A stretch of DNA of 64,000 bases from Victivallales bacterium (GTDB lineage Bacteria; Verrucomicrobiota; Lentisphaeria; Victivallales; UBA1829), in the NCBI GenBank assembly GCA_016285345.1, contig JAEEQN010000007.1, forward strand, positions 1 to 64,000. Reading direction: 5' to 3'. Below are positions 8,109 to 16,611 of this stretch, in pieces. Under the pieces are notes generated by a model, which saw nothing but the letters and a program-made list of their open reading frames with translations, was not told where the DNA came from and ran no database searches. The first letter of the stretch is position 1. Every line of letters begins with the position of its first letter. Both the position numbers and the translations under genes were made by a program.

Positions 8109-9020
8109 TCAGAGGCCGAAAGGCTTGAGCTGTTCGGCGAGGGTGTCGTCGTCCTTGGACGCCTCGACCTGTTCGATCTGCCAGGTCTCGATGTGTTCGG
8201 AAAAGTCACCGGGTTCGACCGGAGCCTCGGGGCCGATGGACTCGACCTCAAGCATGCCGGGCTCGGTGTAGAATTCGGCGTTGCAGCCGTAATCGGTGTA
8301 CGGCGCGCCGTCGATGAACGGGAAGTGCTTGATGAAGAGTTCGGAGCCGAACGCGTAGGCCGCCCAGCCGGGTTTGACGAGGGCGCCGAATTTCTGCTTG
8401 GTCGGGTACGCGTCGTCCTGGCTCATGCGGATGAAGCGCTTACCCCAGACGAACCGCGGATCGGCCATGTTCGTGAACTGCCACAGCACGATCGGACGGC
8501 CCGCGGCGAACGACTGGCCCGCGCCCGGTCCGTGCGGCACGAAGGGTTCCTGCGGGACGATGACCGTGCCGCCGGGAGCCATGACGGAAAGCGCCCACGT
8601 GGCGAATTTGGCCGCCCAGGGGCCGCGGTTCCAGATACGGTGCGTGACTTTGACGAGGCTGCCGGAAGCCGGGAAGTTGATCACGATCTCCTTCTGGAGG
8701 CGGGAGACAGTTTCGGTTTCGCAGGTCAGCGTGAGGCGGGCGCCGTCCCACTCGTATTTGACCGGCTGGACGTCCGGGTAATAGGTACGCGTCCAGACTT
8801 CCGGTGCGTGCCACAGGCGGTGTCCGCCGTAACTCTGCCAGGTGTCCTGCGAGATGTTCGCCATCTGGTCGTCGAAGTTCTTGAAGAAGTTCGCGCCGCC
8901 CTTGCGCTTGAAGGACAGGACGCGCGGGCCGAGGCCGACGGAAACGACAAGTTCGATTTCGCCGTTGTCGAGGAGAAGGCAGTCTTTCCAGCCTTTGTAT
9001 TCGATGGTTTGGAGACTCAT
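8109..9020 (-). CDS. Galactose-mutarotase-like protein (DUF4380-type)
   Basis: A 303-residue soluble protein with the look of the galactose mutarotase/aldose-epimerase beta-sandwich superfamily. It opens with an N-terminal strand LLDNGEIELVVSVGLGPRVL, carries GGHRLWHAPE (about 66-75) where such folds keep a catalytic or substrate-binding His, and has many aromatic turns typical of sugar binding. No signal peptide is present. It resembles proteins annotated as DUF4380; the substrate is unknown. It follows purD by 45 bp and ends in a strong terminator, so the two are probably cotranscribed, although no purine role is evident. Confidence 0.7.
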   Translation of the reverse strand: MSLQTIEYKGWKDCLLLDNGEIELVVSVGLGPRVLSFKRKGGANFFKNFDDQMANISQDTWQSYGGHRLWHAPEVWTRTYYPDVQPVKYEWDGARLTLTCETETVSRLQKEIVINFPASGSLVKVTHRIWNRGPWAAKFATWALSVMAPGGTVIVPQEPFVPHGPGAGQSFAAGRPIVLWQFTNMADPRFVWGKRFIRMSQDDAYPTKQKFGALVKPGWAAYAFGSELFIKHFPFIDGAPYTDYGCNAEFYTEPGMLEVESIGPEAPVEPGDFSEHIETWQIEQVEASKDDDTLAEQLKPFGL

Positions 9021-9065
9021 GGTCGGAGGTTCCTTTCGGGGATATGTGTAAATGTTGATTCGAGT

Positions 9066-10355
9066 TCAGGATTGGAGATGCTTCAGGGCTTTTTTCGCGA
9101 TGTCGCGGCGGTACCGCATGTTCTCCCAGGAGATCGGGGCGAGCGCCTCGTAAACGGCGTCGATCGCCGCCTGGATGGTCGGCGCGCTCTTCGACACGAC
9201 CAGCACGCGGCCGCCCTTGTTCACGAACTTGCCGTCCTGCATGGCGGTCCCGGCATGGAACACGACCGCGCCCTTCGCCTCGGCTTCCCCGATGCCGCTG
9301 ATGATGTGACCCTTCACGATGGGACCGGCGGGGTATTCGCCGGAAGCCAGCACCACGCAGACGCACGGATCGGGATTCCAGTCGAGCTTGACCTCGGCGA
9401 GACGTCCGGTCGCGGTCTTGTAGAGGGCGTCGGCGAGGCTGGAACGCAGGCGCGGGAGCACGGCCTCGGTCTCGGGGTCGCCGAATCGCACGTTGAACTC
9501 AAGCACCTTCGGACCGTCCTTCGTGACCATGATCCCGGCGTAGATGAGGCCGCGGTAGTCGAGGCCTTCCGCCTGGATCCCGGCGAGGAAGGGATCGAGC
9601 ACTTTCTTCTGCACCTCGGCCATCAGGGCGTCGGTCACGACCGGGGCAGGCGAATACGCGCCCATGCCGCCGGTGTTCGGCCCCTTGTCGCCGTCGAGCT
9701 GGCGCTTGTGGTCCTGCGAGCTGGCGAGCGCGGTGATCGTCTTGCCGTCGACGAGCGCGAAAATGGACGCCTCCTCGCCGACAAGGAGTTCCTCCAGCAC
9801 GACGCGGGCGCCTGCCGCGCCGAACGCTCCGCTGAAACACGCGTCCACGGCGGCGAGCGCGTCGGCGCGGTCTTTCGAGACGATCACGCCCTTGCCCGCG
9901 GCGAGTCCGTCCGCCTTCACGACGAGTTCGCGCCCGGCGTCGTACTGCGCGTTCACGTATGCACGGGCGTCCGCGGCGTTGTCGAACGTGGCGAACGCGG
10001 CGGTCGGGATGCCGTATTTGTCCATGAACTTCTTGGAGAAATCTTTGCTGCCTTCGAGCTGCGCGGCTGCTTTCGAGGGACCGAAGACCGGGATGCCTTT
10101 CGCACGAATGAGGTCGGCCGCACCGTCGCACAGGGGCGCTTCCGGCCCGACGACCACGAAGTCGATGCCGTTCGACGCGGCCCAGTCGGCGATGACGGAC
10201 CAGTCGGAGCCGGGGACGTCCGCCGGGCATTCGGCGATCTGCGCGATGCCGGGGCTGCCGGGAATGCACGCCAGGCGTTCCGTTTCCGGGCTGAGCTTCA
10301 AACTGCGGCAGATCGCGTGTTCGCGGCCGCCGCTTCCGAGCACGAGGATATTCAT
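9066..10355 (-). CDS. purD: Phosphoribosylamine-glycine ligase
   Basis: A 429-residue GAR synthetase, an ATP-grasp enzyme that joins 5-phosphoribosylamine and glycine in de novo purine synthesis. The N-terminal motif NILVLGSGGREHAI is characteristic, followed by VVVGPEAPL, the ATP-grasp core (VVKADGLAAGKGVIV), the substrate loop LDGDKGPNTGGMGAYSPAP and the metal-binding FNVRFGDPETE. Length is typical. The start at 10355 has AAGGAG eight to nine bases upstream. A clear promoter lies about 70 bp upstream. Confidence 0.96.
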   Translation of the reverse strand: MNILVLGSGGREHAICRSLKLSPETERLACIPGSPGIAQIAECPADVPGSDWSVIADWAASNGIDFVVVGPEAPLCDGAADLIRAKGIPVFGPSKAAAQLEGSKDFSKKFMDKYGIPTAAFATFDNAADARAYVNAQYDAGRELVVKADGLAAGKGVIVSKDRADALAAVDACFSGAFGAAGARVVLEELLVGEEASIFALVDGKTITALASSQDHKRQLDGDKGPNTGGMGAYSPAPVVTDALMAEVQKKVLDPFLAGIQAEGLDYRGLIYAGIMVTKDGPKVLEFNVRFGDPETEAVLPRLRSSLADALYKTATGRLAEVKLDWNPDPCVCVVLASGEYPAGPIVKGHIISGIGEAEAKGAVVFHAGTAMQDGKFVNKGGRVLVVSKSAPTIQAAIDAVYEALAPISWENMRYRRDIAKKALKHLQS

Positions 10356-10426
10356 AATCGGGGAGTCTCCTTAAATCGTTTCGACGGCAGATGCCGCCGT
10401 CATGTTTTTATAAAAAGAAACACGAT

Positions 10427-10455
10427 AATCTACACGCGGAAACGGAAAAAGTCAA
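10427..10455 (-). promoter_or_regulatory. purD promoter
   Basis: Minus-strand TTGACT (10450-10455), 17 bases, TAGATT (10427-10432). Confidence 0.6.
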
Positions 10456-10507
10456 GACCGCACGCATGGGAAACACCCGAAATGAGGAAAACTGACAACC
10501 GGGGAAT

Positions 10508-12445
10508 CTACACTTTTGTTGACTGTTCCTGAAGAGGGAGGAAGAGCGAGAAGGCCGCGCCGCTTGATTCAGGATCGGCGGGGTCGAGCTGGAGCCAGCC
10601 TTTGTGCGAGATGAGGATACCGTACGCCATGGAGAGCCCCATGCCGGTGCCCTGCCCGACCGGCTTCGTGGTAAAGAACGGCTCGAAAATGCGCGCGCGG
10701 AGGTCGTCCGGCACGCCGGGGCCGGAATCCTTGATGCGGATCACGCAGTAACGGGCGTCCGGGGAGACGTCGGCGTCCGGCGGGGGGAGCGGGTCGACGC
10801 CGAGCGCGGCGGGCGTGCCGAGGGAAATGGTGATGCGGCGGTCGTGTTCCGGTATCTTCCGCACGGCGTCGCGCGCGTTCATGAGCAGATTCAGGATGAC
10901 CTGCTGGAGCTGGACGGAGTCGCCGCGGACGATCAGCGGCGCATTATCCGCGTGTTTGTTCGGAAGGTCGAGCTTGAAGTCGATGCCCGCGGCGGACGGC
11001 AGGAACATGGCGGCCGAGGTGTTCAGGAAGGCGGCAAGGTCGATCTCCGAGGCGGTGAAGTTGCCGCGCCGGGCAAATCCGAGCAGGTCGCGCGTGAGCG
11101 TGGCGGCGCGCTCGGTGATGGTGTCGATGACCTCGATGTGACGGCGGGCATTCTCCTCGCGGACGGGGTACATGTACTTGATGAGATCGAGGTGCCCCTG
11201 GATCGCCTGAAGGAAGTTGTTGAAGTCGTGCGCGATGCCGCCCGCCAGCTCGCCGATGGATGCGAGACGCTGCCGATGGAACGTCTGCTCGCGCCACACT
11301 TCGCGTTCGCGTTCGAGCCGCGTCCGTTCGGTCACGTCGCGCCCGTGGACCAGCACCATCGGCGTCTCGTCGATCACGACGCGGTTGATGGCGAGTTCCA
11401 GGATGCGGTCCGTGCCGGGCGGCGTGGCGGTGTAGCGCGCCTCGGGTTCCGCGAGAAGCGCATCCCACTTCTCCCGTTCGATCCCGGCAAGCTCGGGAAA
11501 CGATTTATCCTTGAGCTCGTCGGCGGTGGTGCGGAACATCGTCGCGGCTGAATCGTTGACCTCGGAAATGATGCCGTTCTGGTCGGTCAGGAAGATGCAT
11601 GCGACGGCGTTGCGGAACAACACACGGTAGCGTTCCTCCGTGTCGCGCAGCGTCTTTTCCAGCTCGACGCGCTTGCCGTAGTTGCCGAAGAACGCGATCA
11701 CGATGTCGAGCGCGCCGCGTCCCTCGCCGGGCAGTTCGTAGCGGATGCGCGAGATGTAGAACGTGATGATGACGCTGAGCCACAGTACCATGAGCGTCTT
11801 GAAGAGATAGGACGCCTCCAGGTCGAGCCACCAGTCCGGGCGGCCCCAGCGGTACACGGCGGAAAACACCATGGCGTCGCTCAGCTGGACGGCAATGAGC
11901 GAGGCGGCCACGCAGAGGAAGAGGTTGATGCGGCGGTTGCGGAGCCCCTGATAGAAGATCGGGATCAGGAAGATGTCGACCGTGAAGGACAGCACATTCG
12001 CGGCCATCACGCGCAGGCTGCTTCGCATCATTGAGGCGAATGTCACGGGGAGCTGGTCGGACGCGGTGTCCTGCGGCGGGATCATCTCGGCCTGCGTCAC
12101 GGTAAGGTGCGCCAGGTAGAGATACAGCGCCAGCGAGATCATGAGCCCGATGATCACGCGCTGGGCCGAAAGCGTGCCGTCGGCGATGTAGATGACCGCG
12201 AGGATCCCAAGAAACGGCAACATGAGCACGCCGGACGAGAGCGGAATGTCGAACCCGGAATACCCTGTGACGATCGTGATGCCGCCCGCGCCCGCGAACT
12301 GCGTGAATCCGAAGAGCAGCCCCATCGCGACGTAGGAAGCCGGCGCGCCGAGCTGTTTTTTCAGCCCGTGAAGCAGCAGGAGCGTCACGAAAAGAAAGGT
12401 CATTTCGAGAACGGCCAGTGCGATGCTGAAAAACGTGGTGTCCAT
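10508..12445 (-). CDS. Membrane PAS sensor histidine kinase
   Basis: A 645-residue hybrid of a multi-spanning membrane sensor and a cytoplasmic kinase. Residues 1 to about 240 hold six to seven hydrophobic helices; the arrangement and motifs such as TVDIFLIPIFYQGLRNRR faintly recall the VUT/YhhQ vitamin-uptake fold, a weak resemblance. A PAS domain follows (about 265-385), then HisKA with the phosphoacceptor H406 in GGIAHDFNN, and the HATPase_c boxes N (NARDA), G1 (DSGPGVP), F (FFTTKP) and G2 (GTGMGLS). It is related to NtrB-like kinases. No response regulator is encoded nearby. It lies 55 bp behind mcsB and may share its transcript. Confidence 0.88.
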   Translation of the reverse strand: MDTTFFSIALAVLEMTFLFVTLLLLHGLKKQLGAPASYVAMGLLFGFTQFAGAGGITIVTGYSGFDIPLSSGVLMLPFLGILAVIYIADGTLSAQRVIIGLMISLALYLYLAHLTVTQAEMIPPQDTASDQLPVTFASMMRSSLRVMAANVLSFTVDIFLIPIFYQGLRNRRINLFLCVAASLIAVQLSDAMVFSAVYRWGRPDWWLDLEASYLFKTLMVLWLSVIITFYISRIRYELPGEGRGALDIVIAFFGNYGKRVELEKTLRDTEERYRVLFRNAVACIFLTDQNGIISEVNDSAATMFRTTADELKDKSFPELAGIEREKWDALLAEPEARYTATPPGTDRILELAINRVVIDETPMVLVHGRDVTERTRLEREREVWREQTFHRQRLASIGELAGGIAHDFNNFLQAIQGHLDLIKYMYPVREENARRHIEVIDTITERAATLTRDLLGFARRGNFTASEIDLAAFLNTSAAMFLPSAAGIDFKLDLPNKHADNAPLIVRGDSVQLQQVILNLLMNARDAVRKIPEHDRRITISLGTPAALGVDPLPPPDADVSPDARYCVIRIKDSGPGVPDDLRARIFEPFFTTKPVGQGTGMGLSMAYGILISHKGWLQLDPADPESSGAAFSLFLPLQEQSTKV

Positions 12446-12500
12446 GTCTGCTCGTCCGAGGCGGGGTTATGCGGTGCGGCGTCCGGTTCGTCTTATGTTC

Positions 12501-13589
12501 TCAGCTCTCCGGTCCGGTCTCTTCGGCGGCCTCCGGTCCATGGAGGCGTTCGCGGAAACGTTCGGCCCGGTACTTGCCGCGTTCCATGGGCGACAGCGCC
12601 ATGTTCATGCGGCAGCAGAGGTGCGCGGGCTGGCATTCGAGGAGGAGTTCCGCCCAGTCCTGCCGCGTGAAATCCCGGAAGACGCCGGAATCCGCGCCGA
12701 GCTTCATGATGGAGAGTGCGTCGAGCGCTTCCGAGGTCGGGATGAGGTAGTTGTTGCGGAGCAACCCGTAGGCGCGGCCGCAGGCGTTCAGGAACAGCAG
12801 TTTCTGACGGCTGATGAGCTCAGCGCGGGTGCGTTCTTCCTCGCGTGAGATGGCCGTGACGACCTCCGTCATGCGGAGTCCCAAGTCCTCCTCGCGTTCG
12901 CCGAGCGTGGTCCGGTTGGAGATGAGGAAGAGGTTTCCGGCGGGCTTCCCGTCGACCGGGAAATACGGCGCGGCGGTAAGTCCGGCGTCCTCCAGACGTT
13001 CGAGGATGCGTTTGCGTCGGCCGGAGAGCCCGAGCGCAGGCAAGTGGATCAGGAACGTGATCCTGAGGCCGGTCCCGACCAGCGCGGGCGCGCCGGTCAG
13101 GTAGCCGTAACGCGGATGGAACGCGAACCGGAGGTGGCGCGCGAGCGCGGATTCCAGCTCGGACATGCGGTCCCAGGTCTCGCGGAACGCCGAACCCGGC
13201 GCGGTCATGTGAAGCCAGATGTGGTCGTCGCCGTTCAGGAGGACCGAGGTGGACCCGTCCTCGGCGCAGACAAAGACGCGGCAGGCGGCGATGTCCGTAT
13301 GCGAACGGTCCATCAGCTCGCGTTCCACGAGCAGGTCGCGGTCGGATGTGGTCAGGAGTTCGTGCTTGATCTGGAACATGCTCGGGAGCAGGCTGTGGAC
13401 GTCCTCGTGGTGCATGGCGGCAAGCGTGAGCTCGGCGACCGATTCCAGGATGTTCGCGGAGGCCGTCGCGGGGAACTGGAATCCCTCGATGTTGCGCGAG
13501 AGGGAAAGGAATGTGGAAAGGATGGGCCCCTGCCCGATGAAGACAGGTCCTTTGCTTGCGAGATGGCGGATGCGCGGATGGAAGATCAT
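12501..13589 (-). CDS. mcsB: McsB-like protein, probably a catalytically dead arginine kinase
   Basis: A 362-residue member of the phosphagen-kinase family aligned with McsB over its whole length; conserved stretches include GYLTGAPALVGTGLR (162-176), LPALGL and GNLFLISNRTTLG. Canonical McsB phosphorylates arginines to mark proteins for ClpCP. Here key residues differ from the Bacillus McsB I recall: the nucleotide-binding SSRIRLARN motif reads STFLSLSRN (25-33), NEEDHIR reads NGDDHIW (119-125), the reactive cysteine of TSCPTNVGTG is A167, and the R-G-x-Y-G-E segment is A-A-P-Y-F-P (206-211). Only R176 is plainly kept. It overlaps mcsA by ATGA, so the pair remains coupled. A structural adaptor role is more likely than kinase activity. 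Confidence 0.85.
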   Translation of the reverse strand: MIFHPRIRHLASKGPVFIGQGPILSTFLSLSRNIEGFQFPATASANILESVAELTLAAMHHEDVHSLLPSMFQIKHELLTTSDRDLLVERELMDRSHTDIAACRVFVCAEDGSTSVLLNGDDHIWLHMTAPGSAFRETWDRMSELESALARHLRFAFHPRYGYLTGAPALVGTGLRITFLIHLPALGLSGRRKRILERLEDAGLTAAPYFPVDGKPAGNLFLISNRTTLGEREEDLGLRMTEVVTAISREEERTRAELISRQKLLFLNACGRAYGLLRNNYLIPTSEALDALSIMKLGADSGVFRDFTRQDWAELLLECQPAHLCCRMNMALSPMERGKYRAERFRERLHGPEAAEETGPES

Positions 13590-14239
13590 GAGCTCTTCCT
13601 CCTTCCGCGGGCACGCGTTTTTTTCGGGGGCGTTTCAGGCGCGGATTCGTCCGGGATAAGCTCGGCGGACTTAAGTTCGGTCTCGATCCCGGCGATCTTG
13701 TCGCGGATCTCGGCGGCCAGCTCGAATTCCTCGCGCCGGACGGATTCGTCGAGGCTCTTGCGGAGGCGTTCGAGCTCGCGCCGAAGGCCGATGCGTTCGG
13801 AAACAGCCGGATCGTGCCACTGTTCGACCGTTTCCGGCGGCGTCTTGCCGCAATGCACGCTGCCGTGCTGGTTCAGCTCGATGTCCTCCAGAAGGACCTG
13901 GCTGAACTGCTCGTAGCAGGCGGCGCACCCGACTTTGCCGTTTTTCTTGTATGCGTGCCAGCTCGCGCCGCAGACATCGCACTGGAGATCCTGCGCTTCC
14001 TCTTCCTGCGGCTTCTTCTGGTCGAACAGCTCGGCAAGTTTCAGGTCGGCGCTGTTCGCGATCGCCTGCGTAAGACGTTCGAGCATCTCGTGAAAATGCG
14101 AATTGACGGCGTTTCCCTCGGCCAGGTTGCGCTTCTTCGCGCATTCGGCGCAGATGTGTAGGGTATTGGTCTCGCCGTTGACGATTTCCTGTATGTGAAT
14201 GGTAGCCGGATTGGCCTTGCAGATCTGACATAACATCAT
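13586..14239 (-). CDS. mcsA: McsA, zinc-finger activator of McsB
   Basis: A 217-residue McsA/YacH-type protein. Four C-x2-C pairs form two zinc sites: CQIC and CAEC near the N-terminus, CDVC and CAAC around 95-125. The central segment SVHCGKTPP is typical, and a C-terminal UVR-like motif (REEFELAAEIRDKI, about 170-190) is followed by a basic tail. In Firmicutes McsA activates McsB and partners the ClpC protease. The ATG at 14239 is chosen because GGAG lies six bases upstream. The stop overlaps the mcsB start by four bases. Zinc ligands look intact, unlike the partner kinase. Confidence 0.92.
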   Translation of the reverse strand: MMLCQICKANPATIHIQEIVNGETNTLHICAECAKKRNLAEGNAVNSHFHEMLERLTQAIANSADLKLAELFDQKKPQEEEAQDLQCDVCGASWHAYKKNGKVGCAACYEQFSQVLLEDIELNQHGSVHCGKTPPETVEQWHDPAVSERIGLRRELERLRKSLDESVRREEFELAAEIRDKIAGIETELKSAELIPDESAPETPPKKTRARGRRKSS

Positions 14240-14287
14240 AGTTTGCTCCGTGTTCTTTCCGTTCAATTACTCATGGAGTCGGAAAAC

Positions 14288-14316
14288 AATGTATCACGCG
14301 GGAAGCCGGATTGCAA
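14288..14316 (-). promoter_or_regulatory. mcsA promoter
   Basis: Minus-strand TTGCAA (14311-14316), 17 bases, TACATT (14288-14293), about 50 bp before the mcsA start. It is divergent from the rnpB promoter. Confidence 0.55.
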
Positions 14317-14449
14317 ACCGCGGAACAAAAAAAGTCCGAAAAAGCCTCTGTCTTTCCCTCTGCGTCATGTCCTCGGCGCACTTCACGATACCGGTTTCTT
14401 CCGTTGTCCGGTAACGGCGTGAATCCGCACCGAAAAACACGAAAATGAT

Positions 14450-14478
14450 TTGCATTTTGCGCGGGCGCGTGATATAGT
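14450..14478 (+). promoter_or_regulatory. rnpB promoter
   Basis: TTGCAT (14450-14455), 17 bases, TATAGT (14473-14478). The predicted start is a few bases downstream, where the RNase P RNA 5' strand begins. Confidence 0.75.
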
Positions 14479-14482
14479 AGAT

Positions 14483-14842
14483 GCGTGAACTGCAACGGCG
14501 GCCGCTTTGCTTTGCAAAGAGGAAAGTCCGGACTCCACAGGGCAGGAAGTCCTTCTTCAAGAAGGATGTCGCGGGGGCAACCCCGCGGGAAGGAAAGCGC
14601 AACAGAGAACAGACCGCCGGACGTTTTCGGACGTCCGGCAAGGGTGAAACGGCGGTGCAAGAGACCACCGGGCTCCGGAGCGATCCGGGCCGCATGGCAA
14701 GCCCCTTCCGGAGCAAGGCCAAATAGGGGACGATGCCGCTGCCCGCGGCGTTATCAGTTCCGGGTTCTGGCCGCTTAGACAGATGGCCGCCCCCGCGGAA
14801 ACGCGGAGACAGAATCCGGCTTATGTTGCAGTTCGCTTTTTT
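14483..14842 (+). ncRNA. rnpB: RNase P RNA
   Basis: The catalytic RNA that removes tRNA 5' leaders. The conserved P4 5' block GAGGAAAGTCCGGACTCC lies at 14519-14536, and the matching distal block ACAGAATCCGGCTTA at about 14809-14823. The two ends pair as helix P1: GCGTGAACTGCAAC (14483-14496) with GTTGCAGTTCGC (14825-14836). A run of T at 14837-14842 follows directly and serves as a terminator. Length of about 354 nt and the helices between fit a type A RNA. The glycosyltransferase starts only 15 bp after the T-run. Confidence 0.96.
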
Positions 14843-14856
14843 GGATCAACAACGCT

Positions 14857-15966
14857 ATGAAAATCGTATCGCTCATAACAGATCTGGATCCGGCCGGGGC
14901 GGAACGCGTCCTGACCGATCTCGTGTGCAGCCTGATCGCCCGGGGACACACGTGCGACGTGCTGTCGCTGATGGCGCCGCCGCAGGACGACTGTCTGGTG
15001 GACGCGCTTCAGACAGCCGGCGCACGCGTGGCGTTCCTGAACGCGACCAAGCTCGATTTCTTTGTGCTGCCGTTCCTGGTGCGGTACGCTCTCCAGCGGC
15101 TCGAACCGGAAATCGTGCACTCGCACATGATGCACGCCAACCTGCTGGCGCGTTTCGCGCTTGCCGGGAGCGGGATCCCGCTCGTAAACACGATCCATAT
15201 CGCAGACCGCCGCCGCACGCAGGGGTTCTACTTCATGCTCGACCGCATGTCGGTCCGGCACGCGACCGCGCTGACCGCGGTGTCCAAGGCCGCTTTACGG
15301 TTTCACTCCGCCGTCTGCCGCATCCCGAGGAAGAAATTCCGCGTGGTATACAACGGCTGCGACGCCGTGGAGCCCGCCACGCCGGAGGAATGCCGCGAGT
15401 TCCGCAAGTGGTGCATGATGGAGGACTGCACGAAAGTGATCGGATCCGTGGGCAGGCTCGACAAACAGAAGGGCTACGACCTGCTGTTCGACCGCATGAA
15501 GGCGCTGTCCGACCGCGTGCCGGAGGGGGAGCGCTGGGGCGTCGTCATCATCGGCGACGGCCCGGAACGCGACGACCTGGAGCGCCGCGTGCGCGCCATG
15601 AACTTCCCGAACCTCGCATTCGCGCTGCCGGGCTACCGTTCGGACGCGCGCAGCCTGATGGCCGCGTTCGACGTCATGGTGGTGCCTTCCCGCTACGAAG
15701 GCTACGGGCTCACGCTCACCGAGGCCATGACGCTCGGGCTCCCCGTGGTCACCTCCACCGCCGACTCCCTCCCCGAACTTTGCGAACAGTACAAGGACGG
15801 GTTCGCGCAATGCATCGATTTCAGCAAAGACCCGGACGGGATCCGGCTTGCGAAGGCGCTGTCCGAAGCGGCCGGCGCGGGCCGCTCCAAGCCTTTCGTG
15901 CTGTGTTCCGTCGCGCACATGGTCGATGAATACGAACAAATCTACAACGAACTGACAGGCAATTAA
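14857..15966 (+). CDS. Glycosyltransferase family 4
   Basis: A 369-residue GT-B retaining glycosyltransferase. The N-terminal Rossmann half has the glycine-rich start DLDPAGAERVL and HSHMMHANL. The C-terminal nucleotide-sugar half has SVGRLDKQKGYD, IIGDGPERDDLE and the E-x7-E signature in PSRYEGYGLTLTEAMTLG. No signal peptide is present, so it is cytosolic or peripheral to the inner membrane. Donor and acceptor cannot be read. It follows rnpB directly and precedes rdgB by 18 bp; transcription probably reads through or starts within the rnpB tail. Confidence 0.88.
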   Translation: MKIVSLITDLDPAGAERVLTDLVCSLIARGHTCDVLSLMAPPQDDCLVDALQTAGARVAFLNATKLDFFVLPFLVRYALQRLEPEIVHSHMMHANLLARFALAGSGIPLVNTIHIADRRRTQGFYFMLDRMSVRHATALTAVSKAALRFHSAVCRIPRKKFRVVYNGCDAVEPATPEECREFRKWCMMEDCTKVIGSVGRLDKQKGYDLLFDRMKALSDRVPEGERWGVVIIGDGPERDDLERRVRAMNFPNLAFALPGYRSDARSLMAAFDVMVVPSRYEGYGLTLTEAMTLGLPVVTSTADSLPELCEQYKDGFAQCIDFSKDPDGIRLAKALSEAAGAGRSKPFVLCSVAHMVDEYEQIYNELTGN

Positions 15967-15984
15967 GACAGGAGACACGCTCCC

Positions 15985-16611
15985 ATGCTTCAGATCCTCG
16001 CCGCCACCACGAACAAACACAAGATCCGGGAATTCCAGGCCATGCTCAACACTTCGGCCGATTCCGGACGCGTCTGCATCATCTCCCCCGACACGATCAA
16101 GGGGTTCCCCGAGATCGTCGAAAACGGCAAGTCCTTCGAGGAGAACGCCCGCATCAAGGCGGGCGCGGCGGCGCGCTATGCCGATATGGCCGCGTTCGCC
16201 GACGATTCCGGGCTGGAAGTGATGGCGCTCGGCGGCGCGCCGGGCATCTACTCCGCGCGCTACGCCGGGGAAAACACCTCGTACCCCGAAAAGATGGCGA
16301 AACTCCTCGCCGAGCTGAAGAACTTCGACGACCGCCGCGCACGCTTCGTCTGCGTCATCGCGCTCGCCTACCGCGGCGACATCGTGGAGACGTTCCGCGG
16401 CGAAGTGACGGGCACGATCGCGCCTGAACCGCGCGGCACGGAGGGATTCGGCTACGACCCGATCTTCATCCCGGACGGCTACGACAGGACGTTCGGCGAG
16501 CTCGGCGAAGAGGTCAAGAGCAAGCTCAGCCATCGCGCCCGCGCGTTCGCGTTGGCCGCCGATTTCGTACACCGCGAACTTCAGACCATGGACGATTTCG
16601 AATTCGTATGA
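15985..16611 (+). CDS. rdgB: XTP/dITP pyrophosphatase (RdgB/HAM1)
   Basis: A 208-residue house-cleaning NTPase that hydrolyses dITP, ITP and XTP to monophosphates, preventing deaminated purine incorporation. Family motifs are complete: TTNKHKIREF at the N-terminus, SFEENARIKA, the metal-binding FADDSGLEV, PGIYSARYAG, and EGFGYDPIFIPDG near the C-terminus, followed by KSKLSHRARA. Length is standard. An AGGAG lies about ten bases upstream of the ATG. Its stop overlaps the next start (ATGA), so the following secreted protein is coupled. Confidence 0.95.
   Translation: MLQILAATTNKHKIREFQAMLNTSADSGRVCIISPDTIKGFPEIVENGKSFEENARIKAGAAARYADMAAFADDSGLEVMALGGAPGIYSARYAGENTSYPEKMAKLLAELKNFDDRRARFVCVIALAYRGDIVETFRGEVTGTIAPEPRGTEGFGYDPIFIPDGYDRTFGELGEEVKSKLSHRARAFALAADFVHRELQTMDDFEFV

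Noticed and set aside
5967-10532. Long plus-strand open frames (695 codons at 5967-8054 and 816 codons at 8082-10532)
   Set aside because: They lie antisense to pdxB, guaB, the mutarotase-like gene and purD. High GC gives long stop-free shadows; their translations are His/Arg/Asp-rich low-complexity sequence without family motifs.
14733-15929. 398-codon frame through the rnpB 3' end and the glycosyltransferase
   Set aside because: It overlaps conserved RNase P RNA and reads the glycosyltransferase in a second frame; the codons give Arg/Gly-rich noise.
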